Shown: positions 27,745 to 36,458 of the stretch, piece by piece
How positions within the stretch are numbered: the stretch's first letter is position 1
Layout: every line of letters begins with the position of its first letter
DNA from: a bacterium
Lineage (GTDB): Bacteria > Auribacterota > Auribacteria > Auribacterales > Auribacteraceae
Assembly: GCA_024233545.1 (NCBI GenBank)
Contig: JACKPL010000005.1
Span: 1-64,000 of the forward strand
Length of the DNA: 64,000 nucleotides
Direction: 5' to 3'
Notes under the pieces: model-generated
Told to the model about the DNA's origin: nothing
The model's database searches: none
What the model saw: the letters and a program-made list of their open reading frames with translations, nothing else
Made by a program: the position numbers and the translations under genes

Positions 27745-28673
27745 TGAGAAGGTACCTTCTTAAAAAGGCAGGAGAAATTGTTCCCGTCCTCATTGGAGTT
27801 ACTGTAATCGCTTTTCTACTATTAAAATTTGCACCGGGTGATCCATTGTATGCAATCATAGGAGAACGTATCAGCAAAGATCGATTTGAACAGCTGAAGT
27901 TAAATGAATCAAATTCACCGAGTTCATTTATAAAACAATATGGAATGTATGCCGCTGGGATTATTAAAGGTAACTTCGGCGTATCATATATTACTCGCCA
28001 ACCTGTAATGAAAGAATATGTCAAGCGGTTCCCCAATACTTTTCGATTAGCGGTAATCAGCGTTGCATTTGCTATAATTACCGGCATTGCAGTCGGAATT
28101 ATAGCATCGGTTGCAAAGTGTCAATGGATACGAATAGTGTTTGCATTTTTTGCTACTGCTGGTATTTCCACCCCTGTTTTCTGGTTTGGATTGCTGTTGA
28201 TTTTCATATTTTCCCGTATGTTGCATGTAGTACCAGCATCGGGTATGGGAGATGGAAAAATGATCTATATCGTTTTGCCGGCTGTGACATTGGGAAGCAG
28301 GTCAGCGGCTTACATTGCGAGAATGACGCAGTCATGCATGGATGATATTATGCACAGCGCTTATATCAATGCTGTTCGAGCAAGAGGCATCCGTCCGTTG
28401 CCGGTTGTCTTAAAGCATGCTTTAAAAAACGCTCTTATCCCAATAATAACTCTCATAGGATTAGATTTCGGCAGTTACTTAAATGGTTCCGTCTTGACTG
28501 AAACTATTTTTGGATGGAATGGTGTCGGAAGATACCTTGTATATGCTATTACACAAAGGGATTATCCGGTCATTATGGGAGGAGTTGTATTAGGTGCCGC
28601 GTTCTTTATTGTGATTAATATTGTAATCGATATTTGTTATGTGTATGTTGACCCGAGGATAGAATTGAAATGA
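27744..28673 (+). CDS. Peptide ABC transporter permease (DppB type)
   Basis: A 309-residue inner-membrane permease of the binding-protein-dependent transport family. It shows the N-terminal RRYLLKKAGEIVPVLIGVT, then FAPGDP, and several membrane helices. The cytoplasmic EAA-type loop (AYINAVRARGIRPLPVVLKHALKNALIP) contacts the ATPase. It starts at TAATG overlapping the binding protein and overlaps the next permease by ATGA, so the three are translationally coupled. Confidence 0.92.
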   Translation: MRRYLLKKAGEIVPVLIGVTVIAFLLLKFAPGDPLYAIIGERISKDRFEQLKLNESNSPSSFIKQYGMYAAGIIKGNFGVSYITRQPVMKEYVKRFPNTFRLAVISVAFAIITGIAVGIIASVAKCQWIRIVFAFFATAGISTPVFWFGLLLIFIFSRMLHVVPASGMGDGKMIYIVLPAVTLGSRSAAYIARMTQSCMDDIMHSAYINAVRARGIRPLPVVLKHALKNALIPIITLIGLDFGSYLNGSVLTETIFGWNGVGRYLVYAITQRDYPVIMGGVVLGAAFFIVINIVIDICYVYVDPRIELK

Positions 28674-29488
28674 AATTACAACAAATTGGTTTATGTGCCG
28701 CAATTGTTGGGATTGTTTTTTTCGGCAGTATTGCATGTGTTTCCCTTTGGTGGACGCCTTGCGACCCGCTTAAGCCTCAACTTACTCAAATCAATCATCT
28801 TCCATCACCGACACATTTATTCGGAACAGATGATAGAGGGCGCGATATTTTGAGCCGCATAATGCTTGGTGCACGTTATTCGTTGTCAATTAGTGTGATC
28901 TCAACAATAGGGGCTTTGGTTGTAGGGTGTGTTTTGGGTTTTATTGGCGGTTACTATGGTGGAGCGGCTGATTCAATGATTAGTTTTTTTATCACCATGA
29001 CTCTTGCGTTCCCATCGTTATTGCTTGCTATTGGAGTTTCATCGGTGATGAATCCGGGGTATTGGGCGATATTATTTACTTTAATCATTATTAGTTGGGC
29101 TGGGTTTGCAAAACTAATGCGTGCTGAAACCCTCAAGATGAAAAATGCTGACCATGTAACTGCTTCGCGTGCAATGGGAGCCAGTGGATTCTATATATTC
29201 CTCCGCCATATGGCGCCGCTATCTTCAGGGGTAATTATTACTGCATTTTCTTTACAGCTTGGTGTGGCAATTCTTGCAGAAAGTTCGCTGAGTTTTCTTG
29301 GGTTCGGTATTCAACCGCCTCTTCCGACATGGGGCAATATGATAAGCCAAGGGCGCGATTATTTCCGGTCTGCTCCGTGGATATCTCTTATTCCCGGGAT
29401 TATGATTACTATGCTGATTATATGTTTCAACGTATTTGGTGAAACATATAATCAGCTGTACAAAAACCGTTTTATGAAACGGCGTTGA
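28670..29488 (+). CDS. Peptide ABC transporter permease (DppC type)
   Basis: The second permease, 272 residues, of the DppC/OppC type. It has an N-terminal helix, then HLFGTDDRGRDILSRIMLGARYSL, a signature of this subfamily, and the EAA loop (VTASRAMGASGFYIFLRHMAPL). It ends the operon. No ATP-binding subunits (DppD/DppF) follow: the next genes run on the other strand. Energising ATPases must be encoded elsewhere or shared with another importer. Confidence 0.92.
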   Translation: MKLQQIGLCAAIVGIVFFGSIACVSLWWTPCDPLKPQLTQINHLPSPTHLFGTDDRGRDILSRIMLGARYSLSISVISTIGALVVGCVLGFIGGYYGGAADSMISFFITMTLAFPSLLLAIGVSSVMNPGYWAILFTLIIISWAGFAKLMRAETLKMKNADHVTASRAMGASGFYIFLRHMAPLSSGVIITAFSLQLGVAILAESSLSFLGFGIQPPLPTWGNMISQGRDYFRSAPWISLIPGIMITMLIICFNVFGETYNQLYKNRFMKRR

Positions 29489-29495
29489 TGAGATG

Positions 29496-30146
29496 TTATT
29501 CGGATTTTACGGGAATTTGTAGCAGTTGTCCCGGCTTGATTATATCGGAAATGCTCTCCATATGATTTGCTTCTGCTATTGCTTCCATCGTTATGCCATA
29601 ATTTTGAGCAATGCTCCACAGGTTTTCACCGGATTTTACCATATGAGAAACATAACCGTTATGTTCCTGTGCAGTGAATTGACTCGATGTTGCTGTTGTC
29701 TCCGAGGATGTTCTTTCTGTGGATATTGATTCCTGTTGAGTCTCTTGTCCGTATAACCCTTTTTCTATCATCCGAATTCGTTTAACGATGCGTTGATTTT
29801 CTTTCAAAACCTCGTCGAGAATCACTTTAAGTTTGTCATCAACGCCTGCTTCTTTCTTTTTAAGCTCGTCTGAAAATTCATTCATCCGTGTATTAACAGA
29901 ATTATTTAACTGATTTTCAAGGGCTTTGATATCAGATTGAGTCTGTGCAAGAGAACGATCATAATCTTGAGAAAGCTTAATAAGCATTGTGCTTAATTCT
30001 TCAAAGCGGTTTTCAAGAGTAAGGTTGTGATCGTTCAGTCGGGAAATTTCATTCTGCGTATATGTTTCGCGTTGTTCAAATTCCTGTTGGGTGATACATC
30101 CGCTAAACGCAACAGGAATTAAAAGAATTAAAAACAGGCGTTTCAC
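29496..30146 (-). CDS. Coiled-coil LysM lipoprotein at the end of the tol-pal operon
   Basis: About 216 residues from a GTG at 30146, chosen because AAAGGAG precedes it; a longer in-frame start at 30185 lacks this and would bury the signal. A lipoprotein signal (LFLILLIPVAFSGC) is followed by a long charged coiled coil (about residues 25-130), a Ser/Thr-rich linker, and a C-terminal LysM domain (MVKSGENLWSIAQNYGIT to IIKPGQLLQIP) that binds peptidoglycan. It occupies the position where other bacteria have CpoB/YbgF, which also has a coiled coil but TPR repeats instead of LysM. An envelope-tethering role with Tol-Pal is likely. Confidence 0.85.
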   Translation of the reverse strand: MKRLFLILLIPVAFSGCITQQEFEQRETYTQNEISRLNDHNLTLENRFEELSTMLIKLSQDYDRSLAQTQSDIKALENQLNNSVNTRMNEFSDELKKKEAGVDDKLKVILDEVLKENQRIVKRIRMIEKGLYGQETQQESISTERTSSETTATSSQFTAQEHNGYVSHMVKSGENLWSIAQNYGITMEAIAEANHMESISDIIKPGQLLQIPVKSE

Positions 30147-30218
30147 ACAAATCTCCTTTGTTACTTCTCGAATCGAAATAAACAATTTTGAATTAGGAAT
30201 AAATTTCTATCTCACTGT

Positions 30219-30701
30219 TTATTGAGATACTTTAAATTCGCCTCGCCGATTCTGTGCCCATGCAAATTCATCATGTGTTGAATTTGCTGGACGTTCTTCG
30301 CCATAGCTGATTGTTGATATCCGTGCCGCGCTTACTCCTTGATCGGAGAGGAATTTTCGTATACTCAAAGCGCGCCGTTCGCCAAGCGCAAGGTTATATT
30401 CATTTGAGCCGCGCTCGTCACAGTGTCCTTCTACACGCAAAAGAACTGCAGGGTGTGAACTAAGCCATTCGCTAAGGCTTATCAACTGAGTTTCCATGTC
30501 TTTACGCACGTCGGATCGATCATAATCAAACAAAACGGGTTGAAATATTGCGCTGAATTCAGCTGGGGGTTCTATAAACGTTCCAGCGGGAATAGTTGTC
30601 AATGGAATGTCTCCTTTGACCATTTTGTTTTTTGCACAGCCGCTGAAGCAAATCGCTGCTGTAAGTATAAAACTCAGTGTTAGTGTGTGTCGCATTTGCA
30701 T
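30219..30701 (-). CDS. pal: Peptidoglycan-associated lipoprotein Pal
   Basis: 160 residues: lipoprotein signal (FILTAAICFSGC) and a C-terminal OmpA-like domain that binds peptidoglycan. The domain is shown by LFDYDRSDVRKD, VEGHCDERGSNEYNLALGERRALSIRKFL and TISYGEERP. Pal sits in the outer membrane and interacts with TolB. The ATG at 30701 has GGAG 8 bases upstream. It is separated from tolB by 5 bases in the tol operon. Confidence 0.95.
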   Translation of the reverse strand: MQMRHTLTLSFILTAAICFSGCAKNKMVKGDIPLTTIPAGTFIEPPAEFSAIFQPVLFDYDRSDVRKDMETQLISLSEWLSSHPAVLLRVEGHCDERGSNEYNLALGERRALSIRKFLSDQGVSAARISTISYGEERPANSTHDEFAWAQNRRGEFKVSQ

Positions 30702-30706
30702 GTTTA

Positions 30707-32056
30707 CTACTCCTTTATGTTGGGTTTTTTATGGTAAATGGGATATTTTTGCCACGAAGATGACGAATATGAACCGTTACCGGTCGTAAGGCGGAACGGC
30801 TGTTGGTCGCGAACATCCATAAAATATATATCCGATCTGTAGTCTTGTGTCAATGTATATGATATATGAATTCCGTCTGGTGCCCATGATGGGTCTTCTT
30901 CTGATGCAAGGGTTGCAGTGAGCCTTTTTGTGTTGCCTGAAGAAACATCAACCATGCACAGCTCTGAGTTCTTGCCGTATAATGAAGTATAAATAAGAAT
31001 GGTAGAGCCGTGTGTCGGGTTCCAATCCGGCGAAGCGTTATAGTTCCCGTGATAGGTAATTCTCTTCGGAGTTTCATCATACAGTGAAATGGTATAAATT
31101 TGCGGTGTGCCGCTACGGTCTGATACGAATGCCAGTTGTGTGCTGTCGGGCGACCAGCATGGCGATGAGTCGACGCTTTCGTGATAGGTGATTCGACGAA
31201 TAATTTCTCCCGATGTACCCAAAATATATATTTCAGGATTGCCGCTTACGCTTAAGGTTGCCGCAATCATTGTACCGTCAGGTGAAGGTACAGGAAATGC
31301 ATTTAAACCGGGCTGATGCGAAACAACAGCAAGCGTATTGGCATTGAAATCTTGAAAAAAGATGAAAGGATAATCACGTTTATAACTTACGAAAAATAAC
31401 CCTTGTGTATGCGATGCCCATTCCGGGTTTAAATTGAGAGAATCACCGAAAGTAATCTGTTTTCTATTATATCCGTCGTAGTCTGAGCATAAAATATTTT
31501 TCGCCGCGCCTGTTTGTTCTACATAGGATATTTGCGACAATGCAATTGATGGTATAGCGCCTGAAAAATGTTCAATAAAGGCGGCTGTTAATTGGTGAAA
31601 TAGAAAACGATCGTTATTTCCATAAAACGGAATGCTTATCTTTACAAGTTGTTTTCTTAATGCAATATCGTAGCAAAATAATTCTATTGAACCGGAATTA
31701 CCGTTTAATGAATACATGCACGTTAAAACAAGTTCTGTGCCTTTATTAAGCCAATAATCATATGAAATTTCGTAAGGGGTAACAGGCGTGTTATCAGGGT
31801 TCGGAAATACTGCTTTATCCGGCCATATTTCGAAATACCCTGCGTGAGACAAATCGAACAGAAGCAGTTCGTTGAATACTTTTTCGAATTCTAACGATCG
31901 TATTGAAGCGTTTAGCGCCGGGGATGTAGGTAAAATTGTCAGACGTATTTTTCGGTCAATTTTCTTTGAGATCGTTATTTCAACACCGCTAGAAAAAAGA
32001 GAACTATTCATACAAATTGCCAGTATAAGAAAAGTAAAGAAAACACTTTTTTTCAT
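30707..32056 (-). CDS. tolB: Tol-Pal system protein TolB
   Basis: 449 residues with an N-terminal signal peptide (FFTFLILAICMNSSLFSSG), an N-terminal alpha/beta domain, and a six-bladed propeller of TolB/WD40-like PD40 repeats (for example WSPDSTQLAFVSDRSGTPQIY and WAPDGIHISYT). TolB is periplasmic and links Pal to TolA. The ATG follows the tolA stop directly, as TAAATG. Length and architecture are normal. Confidence 0.94.
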   Translation of the reverse strand: MKKSVFFTFLILAICMNSSLFSSGVEITISKKIDRKIRLTILPTSPALNASIRSLEFEKVFNELLLFDLSHAGYFEIWPDKAVFPNPDNTPVTPYEISYDYWLNKGTELVLTCMYSLNGNSGSIELFCYDIALRKQLVKISIPFYGNNDRFLFHQLTAAFIEHFSGAIPSIALSQISYVEQTGAAKNILCSDYDGYNRKQITFGDSLNLNPEWASHTQGLFFVSYKRDYPFIFFQDFNANTLAVVSHQPGLNAFPVPSPDGTMIAATLSVSGNPEIYILGTSGEIIRRITYHESVDSSPCWSPDSTQLAFVSDRSGTPQIYTISLYDETPKRITYHGNYNASPDWNPTHGSTILIYTSLYGKNSELCMVDVSSGNTKRLTATLASEEDPSWAPDGIHISYTLTQDYRSDIYFMDVRDQQPFRLTTGNGSYSSSSWQKYPIYHKKPNIKE

Positions 32057-32374
32057 TTAGTTTTCCGGATCAAAGTTAATAGTTATGTCTAAAAAATCAT
32101 CGGATAAATCTTTGGGAAATGCAGGAAAAGGCTGAGCATTTATAATAGCATCCTTGACTGAAGTGTTCAACAATAAATTTTCAGATTGGTGAAGAAATTG
32201 TATGTCTTTAATTGTGCCGTTTCGTTCTACTTTAATATTTACGCGAACAATAGTATTTGTATCTGAACTTTTCACAGAGCCCGGAATAATCCATTGCGCG
32301 TATACTCTGCTTTTAATCAGTTGAACATAATATAGAAGGGTATCTTCCTTTGATGTGGGCGCATGTTGAGGCAA
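32057..32374 (-). CDS. TolA/TonB-like protein, C-terminal domain fragment
   Basis: 105 residues matching a TonB/TolA C-terminal domain: YVQLIKSRVYAQWIIP, VRVNIKVERNGTIKDIQFL, then the final beta strand. In Tol-Pal this domain reaches through the periplasm to the outer membrane. The piece has no signal or membrane helix of its own. It joins the upstream fragment (32398-32709) if one A is added to the run of ten A (coding sense) at 32405-32414; the bridge then reads EKKKPLAPSPKQQSLPQ. So it is the end of tolA, not a separate gene. Confidence 0.8.
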   Translation of the reverse strand: MPQHAPTSKEDTLLYYVQLIKSRVYAQWIIPGSVKSSDTNTIVRVNIKVERNGTIKDIQFLHQSENLLLNTSVKDAIINAQPFPAFPKDLSDDFLDITINFDPEN

Positions 32375-32397
32375 TGATTGTTGTTTAGGGGATGGGG

Positions 32398-32709
32398 CTA
32401 ACGGTTTTTTTTTTCAATGGTATCCCACTTTTTTATGATATTCTCTTTCAAATCCGAACGCAATGGCTCGGGAGGAGGTGTAAGAGCAGGTTTTTTTGCA
32501 GGAACCTCAGCGGGCTGAGCAAGATTGTCTTTGGGTGATGCTTGCTCAGGTTCCGGTGTAAAAAGTTCCACTTCCTTTATTACAATGTTTTTTTTGGGAG
32601 CTAACCGCCAGAAGTGTATCGTTATGATTGCACCGCAAATGACAACAATATGAAATACCAGCGAAATGAATAGAAACTTACGTTGTTTAAAGATAGAATA
32701 AAGCGTCAT
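32398..32709 (-). CDS. tolA: TolA-like protein, N-terminal membrane anchor and linker fragment
   Basis: 103 residues: a short basic cytoplasmic start (MTLYSIFKQRK), one membrane helix (FLFISLVFHIVVICGAIITIHFW), then a Pro/Glu/Lys-rich linker (VPAKKPALTPPPEPL) and KENIIKKWDTIEKK, where the ten-A run occurs. The frame then reads NR and stops. The C-terminal domain continues in the -1 frame. The start overlaps the tolR stop as ATGA. Because all other tol genes are intact, slippage at the A run or a one-base sequence error are more likely than loss of the gene. Confidence 0.8.
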   Translation of the reverse strand: MTLYSIFKQRKFLFISLVFHIVVICGAIITIHFWRLAPKKNIVIKEVELFTPEPEQASPKDNLAQPAEVPAKKPALTPPPEPLRSDLKENIIKKWDTIEKKNR

Positions 32710-33125
32710 TTTCTTACTGTTTCAACCTTTGTAGCTAATCCAAGTTTTGCTATACCTGACTTTTGAATTACATCAAGGACTTTAACGATCAGTTCATAGG
32801 GCAAATCCTTATCGGCGCGCAGAACGACAGGCTTATCCGGTAAAGTTAGAGCCATATTCGATAGGTCAAGTTCAAGCCCGTGTAATGAAGTTACAATGTT
32901 TCCAATGTATATTTTTTTATCTTTAGCAATGCTGATGGTAATCGGTTTTTCTTTTGCCATTGGTTTTGCTTCTGTGGAAGGAAGTTTAACAGTTATACCT
33001 TGTTCCATCATAGGTGCTATCATGATAAAAATAATGAGTATTACCATTGTTACATCGACTAAAGACGTAATATTGATCTCGGTTAAAGGAGGAGTATGAA
33101 TATATTGGTCAACTTCTGAATTCAT
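32706..33125 (-). CDS. tolR: TolR/ExbD family protein
   Basis: 139 residues with one N-terminal membrane helix containing the proton-path Asp (EINITSLVDVTMVILIIFIM) and a periplasmic domain (ITVKLPSTEA, PVVLRADKDLPYELIVKVLDVI). With TolQ it forms the proton-driven motor of Tol-Pal. It abuts tolQ and overlaps tolA by four bases. ExbD is closely related, but the tolB-pal context decides for TolR. Confidence 0.93.
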   Translation of the reverse strand: MNSEVDQYIHTPPLTEINITSLVDVTMVILIIFIMIAPMMEQGITVKLPSTEAKPMAKEKPITISIAKDKKIYIGNIVTSLHGLELDLSNMALTLPDKPVVLRADKDLPYELIVKVLDVIQKSGIAKLGLATKVETVRK

Positions 33126-33788
33126 CTATTCAAATAATCCTTTTTCGATAAGCGATAGAAATTCGGACATGAAATTTTCCATATCGAGTAATAAATTTTT
33201 TATCGTATTAAGTAAGTAATTATACCCTACTGCAGAAGGGATTGCCACAAATAGGCCTAAAACTGTTGTGACCAGAGCTTGGGAAATGCCGGGTGAAACT
33301 ACTTCGATGCTTGCAGAGCCCATAATGCCCATTTCGTTAAATGCGATTAAAAGGCCGTATACGGTGCCGAGCAAACCAAGCAAAGGGCTTGCATTAGCGG
33401 AGGTTGCAAGTATAATCATGTTTTTTCCAAGCCGTTGAGATTCTTGCGCAATAGTCCGTTTAAGAGAATTTTCAATATCGCGAATGTGGGTTGTTTGTAT
33501 CGGGATTTGCGATGTTTTGCGAAATTGTGCATATTCTTTTATGCCGTTGATATAAAGTTTTTTTAATAATGAATCGTCTCCGTGCTGTGCAATTTTTTCA
33601 GCGTTTTGGGATAAGTGTAAATGAAAATAAGCAAGAAATTTTGTTCCGTCATCTTTCAGTTTTTTAAAAAGGATAAATTTTTCAATGATAATTGTCCATG
33701 CGGAGATAGAAAGAAGCAGAAGGATAATCATTATCCCTTGAGATACAAAACCCGATTCAAAAAAAGCATTGAAGAGAGGATGGTTCAT
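33126..33788 (-). CDS. tolQ: TolQ/ExbB family protein
   Basis: 220 residues of the MotA/TolQ/ExbB proton-channel family. There are three membrane helices: an N-terminal one (IMIILLLLSISAWTIIIEKF) and two after the cytoplasmic loop (NMIILATSANASPLLGLLGTVYGLLIAF and PGISQALVTTVLGLFVAIPSAVGYNYL). It is the first gene of the tol operon, started by an ATG at 33788. It drives TolA together with TolR. Confidence 0.93.
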   Translation of the reverse strand: MNHPLFNAFFESGFVSQGIMIILLLLSISAWTIIIEKFILFKKLKDDGTKFLAYFHLHLSQNAEKIAQHGDDSLLKKLYINGIKEYAQFRKTSQIPIQTTHIRDIENSLKRTIAQESQRLGKNMIILATSANASPLLGLLGTVYGLLIAFNEMGIMGSASIEVVSPGISQALVTTVLGLFVAIPSAVGYNYLLNTIKNLLLDMENFMSEFLSLIEKGLFE

Positions 33789-33824
33789 ATATACGAAATG
33801 GTGTCCTTTAAATGGGTAAAATAA

Positions 33825-33860
33825 TACCCTGATTGTCGAAAATAACTGACAATCAGGGTA
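33825..33860 (-). terminator. Rho-independent terminator after fusA
   Basis: A perfect 13-bp inverted repeat, taccctgattgtc (33825-33837) and gacaatcagggta (33848-33860), encloses a 10-base loop. Read on the minus strand, the stem is followed by ATTATTTT, T-rich enough for intrinsic termination. It lies between the fusA stop and the tolQ start, so it separates the two transcription units. Confidence 0.75.
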
Positions 33861-33899
33861 TCAAATAGAAGTCTAAGCTGTCAATAGAGACAAAAAGAA

Positions 33900-35981
33900 T
33901 TAGTTTTTCTTTCGCTCTTCATAAATTTTCTGCCCTATTTCGTAGGGCACTTCCGAATACCGTTCAAAATGCATGGTATAATTCGCTCGCCCTTGTGTCA
34001 TTGAGCGTAAAACAGTTGCATAACCAAACATTTCCGAGAGAGGTACTTCAGCCTCTATTACTTGAGCGCCGGCTTTCATTTCCATTGCAAGAACCTTACC
34101 GCGCCTTGAGCAGATATTGCCTACAATATCACCTAAATATTCTTCAGGTGTTGTTACTTCAAGAGACATTATTGGTTCAAGAAGAACAGGATTAGCTTTA
34201 AGAAATGCTTTTTGAAACCCGTCGCGTGCGGCTATTTTAAATGCCATTTCTGATGAGTCAACCGCATGGTAACTTCCATCAATAAGCCGAACTTTAACAT
34301 CAACAACGGGAAATCCTGCATAAACACCTTCATGCATTTTTTCGATGATCCCTTTTTCAATGGCTGGAATATATTCTTTCGGAATACGGCCGCCGACAAT
34401 TTCATTGATAAATTCAAAACCATGCCCCGGGTCAGCTGGAATAACTTCCATGACTACGTGTCCGTATTGCCCCTTCCCGCCGGTTTGTTTAGCGTGTTTA
34501 TGATCGATCATTTGCGATGATGTGATCGTTTCCCTATAGGCTACCTGTGGGTTGCCGACGTTCGTTTCAACATTGAATTCCCGCTTTAGGCGGTCTATGA
34601 TGATTTCAAGATGAAGTTCACCCATTCCTGAGATGACTAAATCTTTGGTTTCGTGGTCTACTTTTACTGTAAAGGTTGGGTCTTCTTCAGCTAATTTTAC
34701 AAGTCCGTTGGTTAATTTATCCTGATCGGTCGTTTTAGTTACGCTGACTTTTATTGACATTACCGGAGCAGGAAATTCAATAGCTTCAAGGATGATAGGT
34801 TTGTTTTCATCACAGAGCGTATCTCCAGTGTAGGTGTCTTTGAGCCCGATTCCTACGGCAATATCGCCGGCAAAAATGCACTCTTGGTTTTCCTGTTTAT
34901 TGGCGTGCATAAGCAAAATGCGTCCCATTCGTTCTTTAGTATCGCGCGTACTGTTGTAGATGTAACTTCCTGCTTCTAATTTTCCGGAATAGACGCGAAA
35001 GTATACTAATTTGCCCATATGTTTGTCTGCGGCAATCTTAAAAGCAAGGGCGGAAAACGGTTCATTGTCATCAACTTTACGTTCGATTGTTTGATCGGAA
35101 TTAAGCTCTGTGCCGTGCACTGATCCAATGTCGCTTGGAGAGGGGAGAAAGTTCACTACAGCATCCAATAATCGCTGAACGCCTTTATTTTTAAAGGCCG
35201 AACCACACAGTACGGGAATCATTTTGTTTTCTATGGTGCTTTGTCGAATAACTTTAATAAGTTCAGCTTCAGTTATTTCTTCGCCGTTAAGATATTTTTC
35301 AAGAAGATGGTCGTCGACTTCGGCAACTTTTTCTATCATAAGCTGTCGATATTTTAGTGCGGTTTCTTCGATTTCGGCAGGAATTTGTTCGATATGAAAA
35401 TTGCGGCCGAATGATTGATCGTCATATATAACGGCATTCATGTTTATAAGGTCGACTATTCCGTGAAAGTTGTCTTCTTTTCCGATAGGAATTTGAATAG
35501 GGACAGGGTTTGTTTCAAGGCGGGTTTCCATCATTTTTAAAACTTCAAAAAAATTGGCTCCGATACGGTCCATTTTGTTGACAAACGCTAATTTGGGAAC
35601 GTTGTACTTATCAGATTGGCGCCAAACTGTTTCTGATTGCGGCTCAACCCCGCCGACTGCGCAGAAAACCGCGATAGCGCCGTCAAGTACGCGCAGGCTT
35701 CGCTCGACTTCAACGGTAAAATCAACGTGTCCGGGGGTGTCTATGATATTGATCCGGTGATCTTTCCAAAAACACGTTGTGGCGGCGGACGTTATGGTTA
35801 TTCCGCGCTCTTGTTCTTGTGCCATCCAATCCATTGTTGCTTCGCCGTAGTGGACTTCGCCAAGTTTATATAATTTTCCGGTGTAGTACAAAATACGTTC
35901 AGTCAGAGTTGTTTTTCCTGCGTCAATATGTGCCATTATACCAATATTGCGTACGTTAGTTAGCGGGGTGATTCTTTTCAT
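33900..35981 (-). CDS. fusA: Translation elongation factor G
   Basis: EF-G, the GTPase that drives ribosome translocation. 693 residues from the ATG at 35981, preceded by AAAGGAG; the longer in-frame start at 36017 is not supported. G motifs are [30 protein letters not shown] and NKMD. The domain IV region has [12 protein letters not shown], and the C-terminal domain reads [20 protein letters not shown]. Length is normal. It is not in an str operon here (no rpsL, rpsG or tuf nearby) but stands alone between its own promoter and terminator. Confidence 0.97.
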   Translation of the reverse strand: MKRITPLTNVRNIGIMAHIDAGKTTLTERILYYTGKLYKLGEVHYGEATMDWMAQEQERGITITSAATTCFWKDHRINIIDTPGHVDFTVEVERSLRVLDGAIAVFCAVGGVEPQSETVWRQSDKYNVPKLAFVNKMDRIGANFFEVLKMMETRLETNPVPIQIPIGKEDNFHGIVDLINMNAVIYDDQSFGRNFHIEQIPAEIEETALKYRQLMIEKVAEVDDHLLEKYLNGEEITEAELIKVIRQSTIENKMIPVLCGSAFKNKGVQRLLDAVVNFLPSPSDIGSVHGTELNSDQTIERKVDDNEPFSALAFKIAADKHMGKLVYFRVYSGKLEAGSYIYNSTRDTKERMGRILLMHANKQENQECIFAGDIAVGIGLKDTYTGDTLCDENKPIILEAIEFPAPVMSIKVSVTKTTDQDKLTNGLVKLAEEDPTFTVKVDHETKDLVISGMGELHLEIIIDRLKREFNVETNVGNPQVAYRETITSSQMIDHKHAKQTGGKGQYGHVVMEVIPADPGHGFEFINEIVGGRIPKEYIPAIEKGIIEKMHEGVYAGFPVVDVKVRLIDGSYHAVDSSEMAFKIAARDGFQKAFLKANPVLLEPIMSLEVTTPEEYLGDIVGNICSRRGKVLAMEMKAGAQVIEAEVPLSEMFGYATVLRSMTQGRANYTMHFERYSEVPYEIGQKIYEERKKN

Positions 35982-36080
35982 TATTATTTCTCCTTTGATA
36001 AAGTAAGCCGTTTGCATCTGCTAAAGATTACTGCCATCCAACCGTATAAGACAAATTAGAAAATCATTAACAGGGCATAA

Positions 36081-36108
36081 ATTATACTTTTTTCTATGTA
36101 AAAGTAAA
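36081..36108 (-). promoter_or_regulatory. Sigma70-like promoter for fusA
   Basis: On the minus strand, TTTACT (36103-36108) and TATAAT (36081-36086) are separated by 16 bases, about 100 bases before the fusA ATG. The perfect -10 and near-consensus -35 suit a highly expressed gene. Confidence 0.6.
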
Positions 36109-36176
36109 GAAATATTTATTATAATAGATTATTACTTCAAATAAGAAAGTAGGAGATAGAATAGTTCCGAATCGCA

Positions 36177-36458
36177 ATGAAAAAAAATAATGAGTATCAG
36201 CAGAATCTGAAAAAGCTTAAATCCATTGTACGGTGCGGGCAAATATTGCCGTGCCGAATAATCAAAAGGCTTAATGACCGTGAAGTTGTAATTGCAATTC
36301 ATGCGTTGGAGATAAAAGCATATACCAATATTGATTTTGAAAAGGATGATAAAGCATTTCTTCGTATCGACCAAATCGGAACTCAAATGCGTTTCAAGCT
36401 TCTTGATGAAAAAACTCTCTCTAATAATCAAAATTATGGTGTTGATTATACTATTTAA
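36177..36458 (+). CDS. Small hypothetical protein, FliK-like beta domain
   Basis: 93 residues, no signal peptide. After a Lys-rich start it reads GQILPCRIIKRLNDREVVIA, AIHALEIKAYTNIDFEKDD and FLRIDQIGTQMRFKLLDE. This rhythm (modulates a chain, then a loop, then 'vkVeeiGp.m.lkll') resembles the short beta domain in flagellar hook-length control protein N-terminal regions. No flagellar genes are near, so the likeness may be only structural. The ribosome-binding site is weak. It is convergent with the TPR lipoprotein and overlaps it by 8 bases. An overlapping minus-strand frame (36132-36431) looks less protein-like. Confidence 0.55.
   Translation: MKKNNEYQQNLKKLKSIVRCGQILPCRIIKRLNDREVVIAIHALEIKAYTNIDFEKDDKAFLRIDQIGTQMRFKLLDEKTLSNNQNYGVDYTI

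Noticed and set aside
36132..36431. Minus-strand 99-codon frame opposite the small FliK-like ORF
   Set aside because: Its translation has no recognisable domain or signal and lies fully opposite a more protein-like frame.
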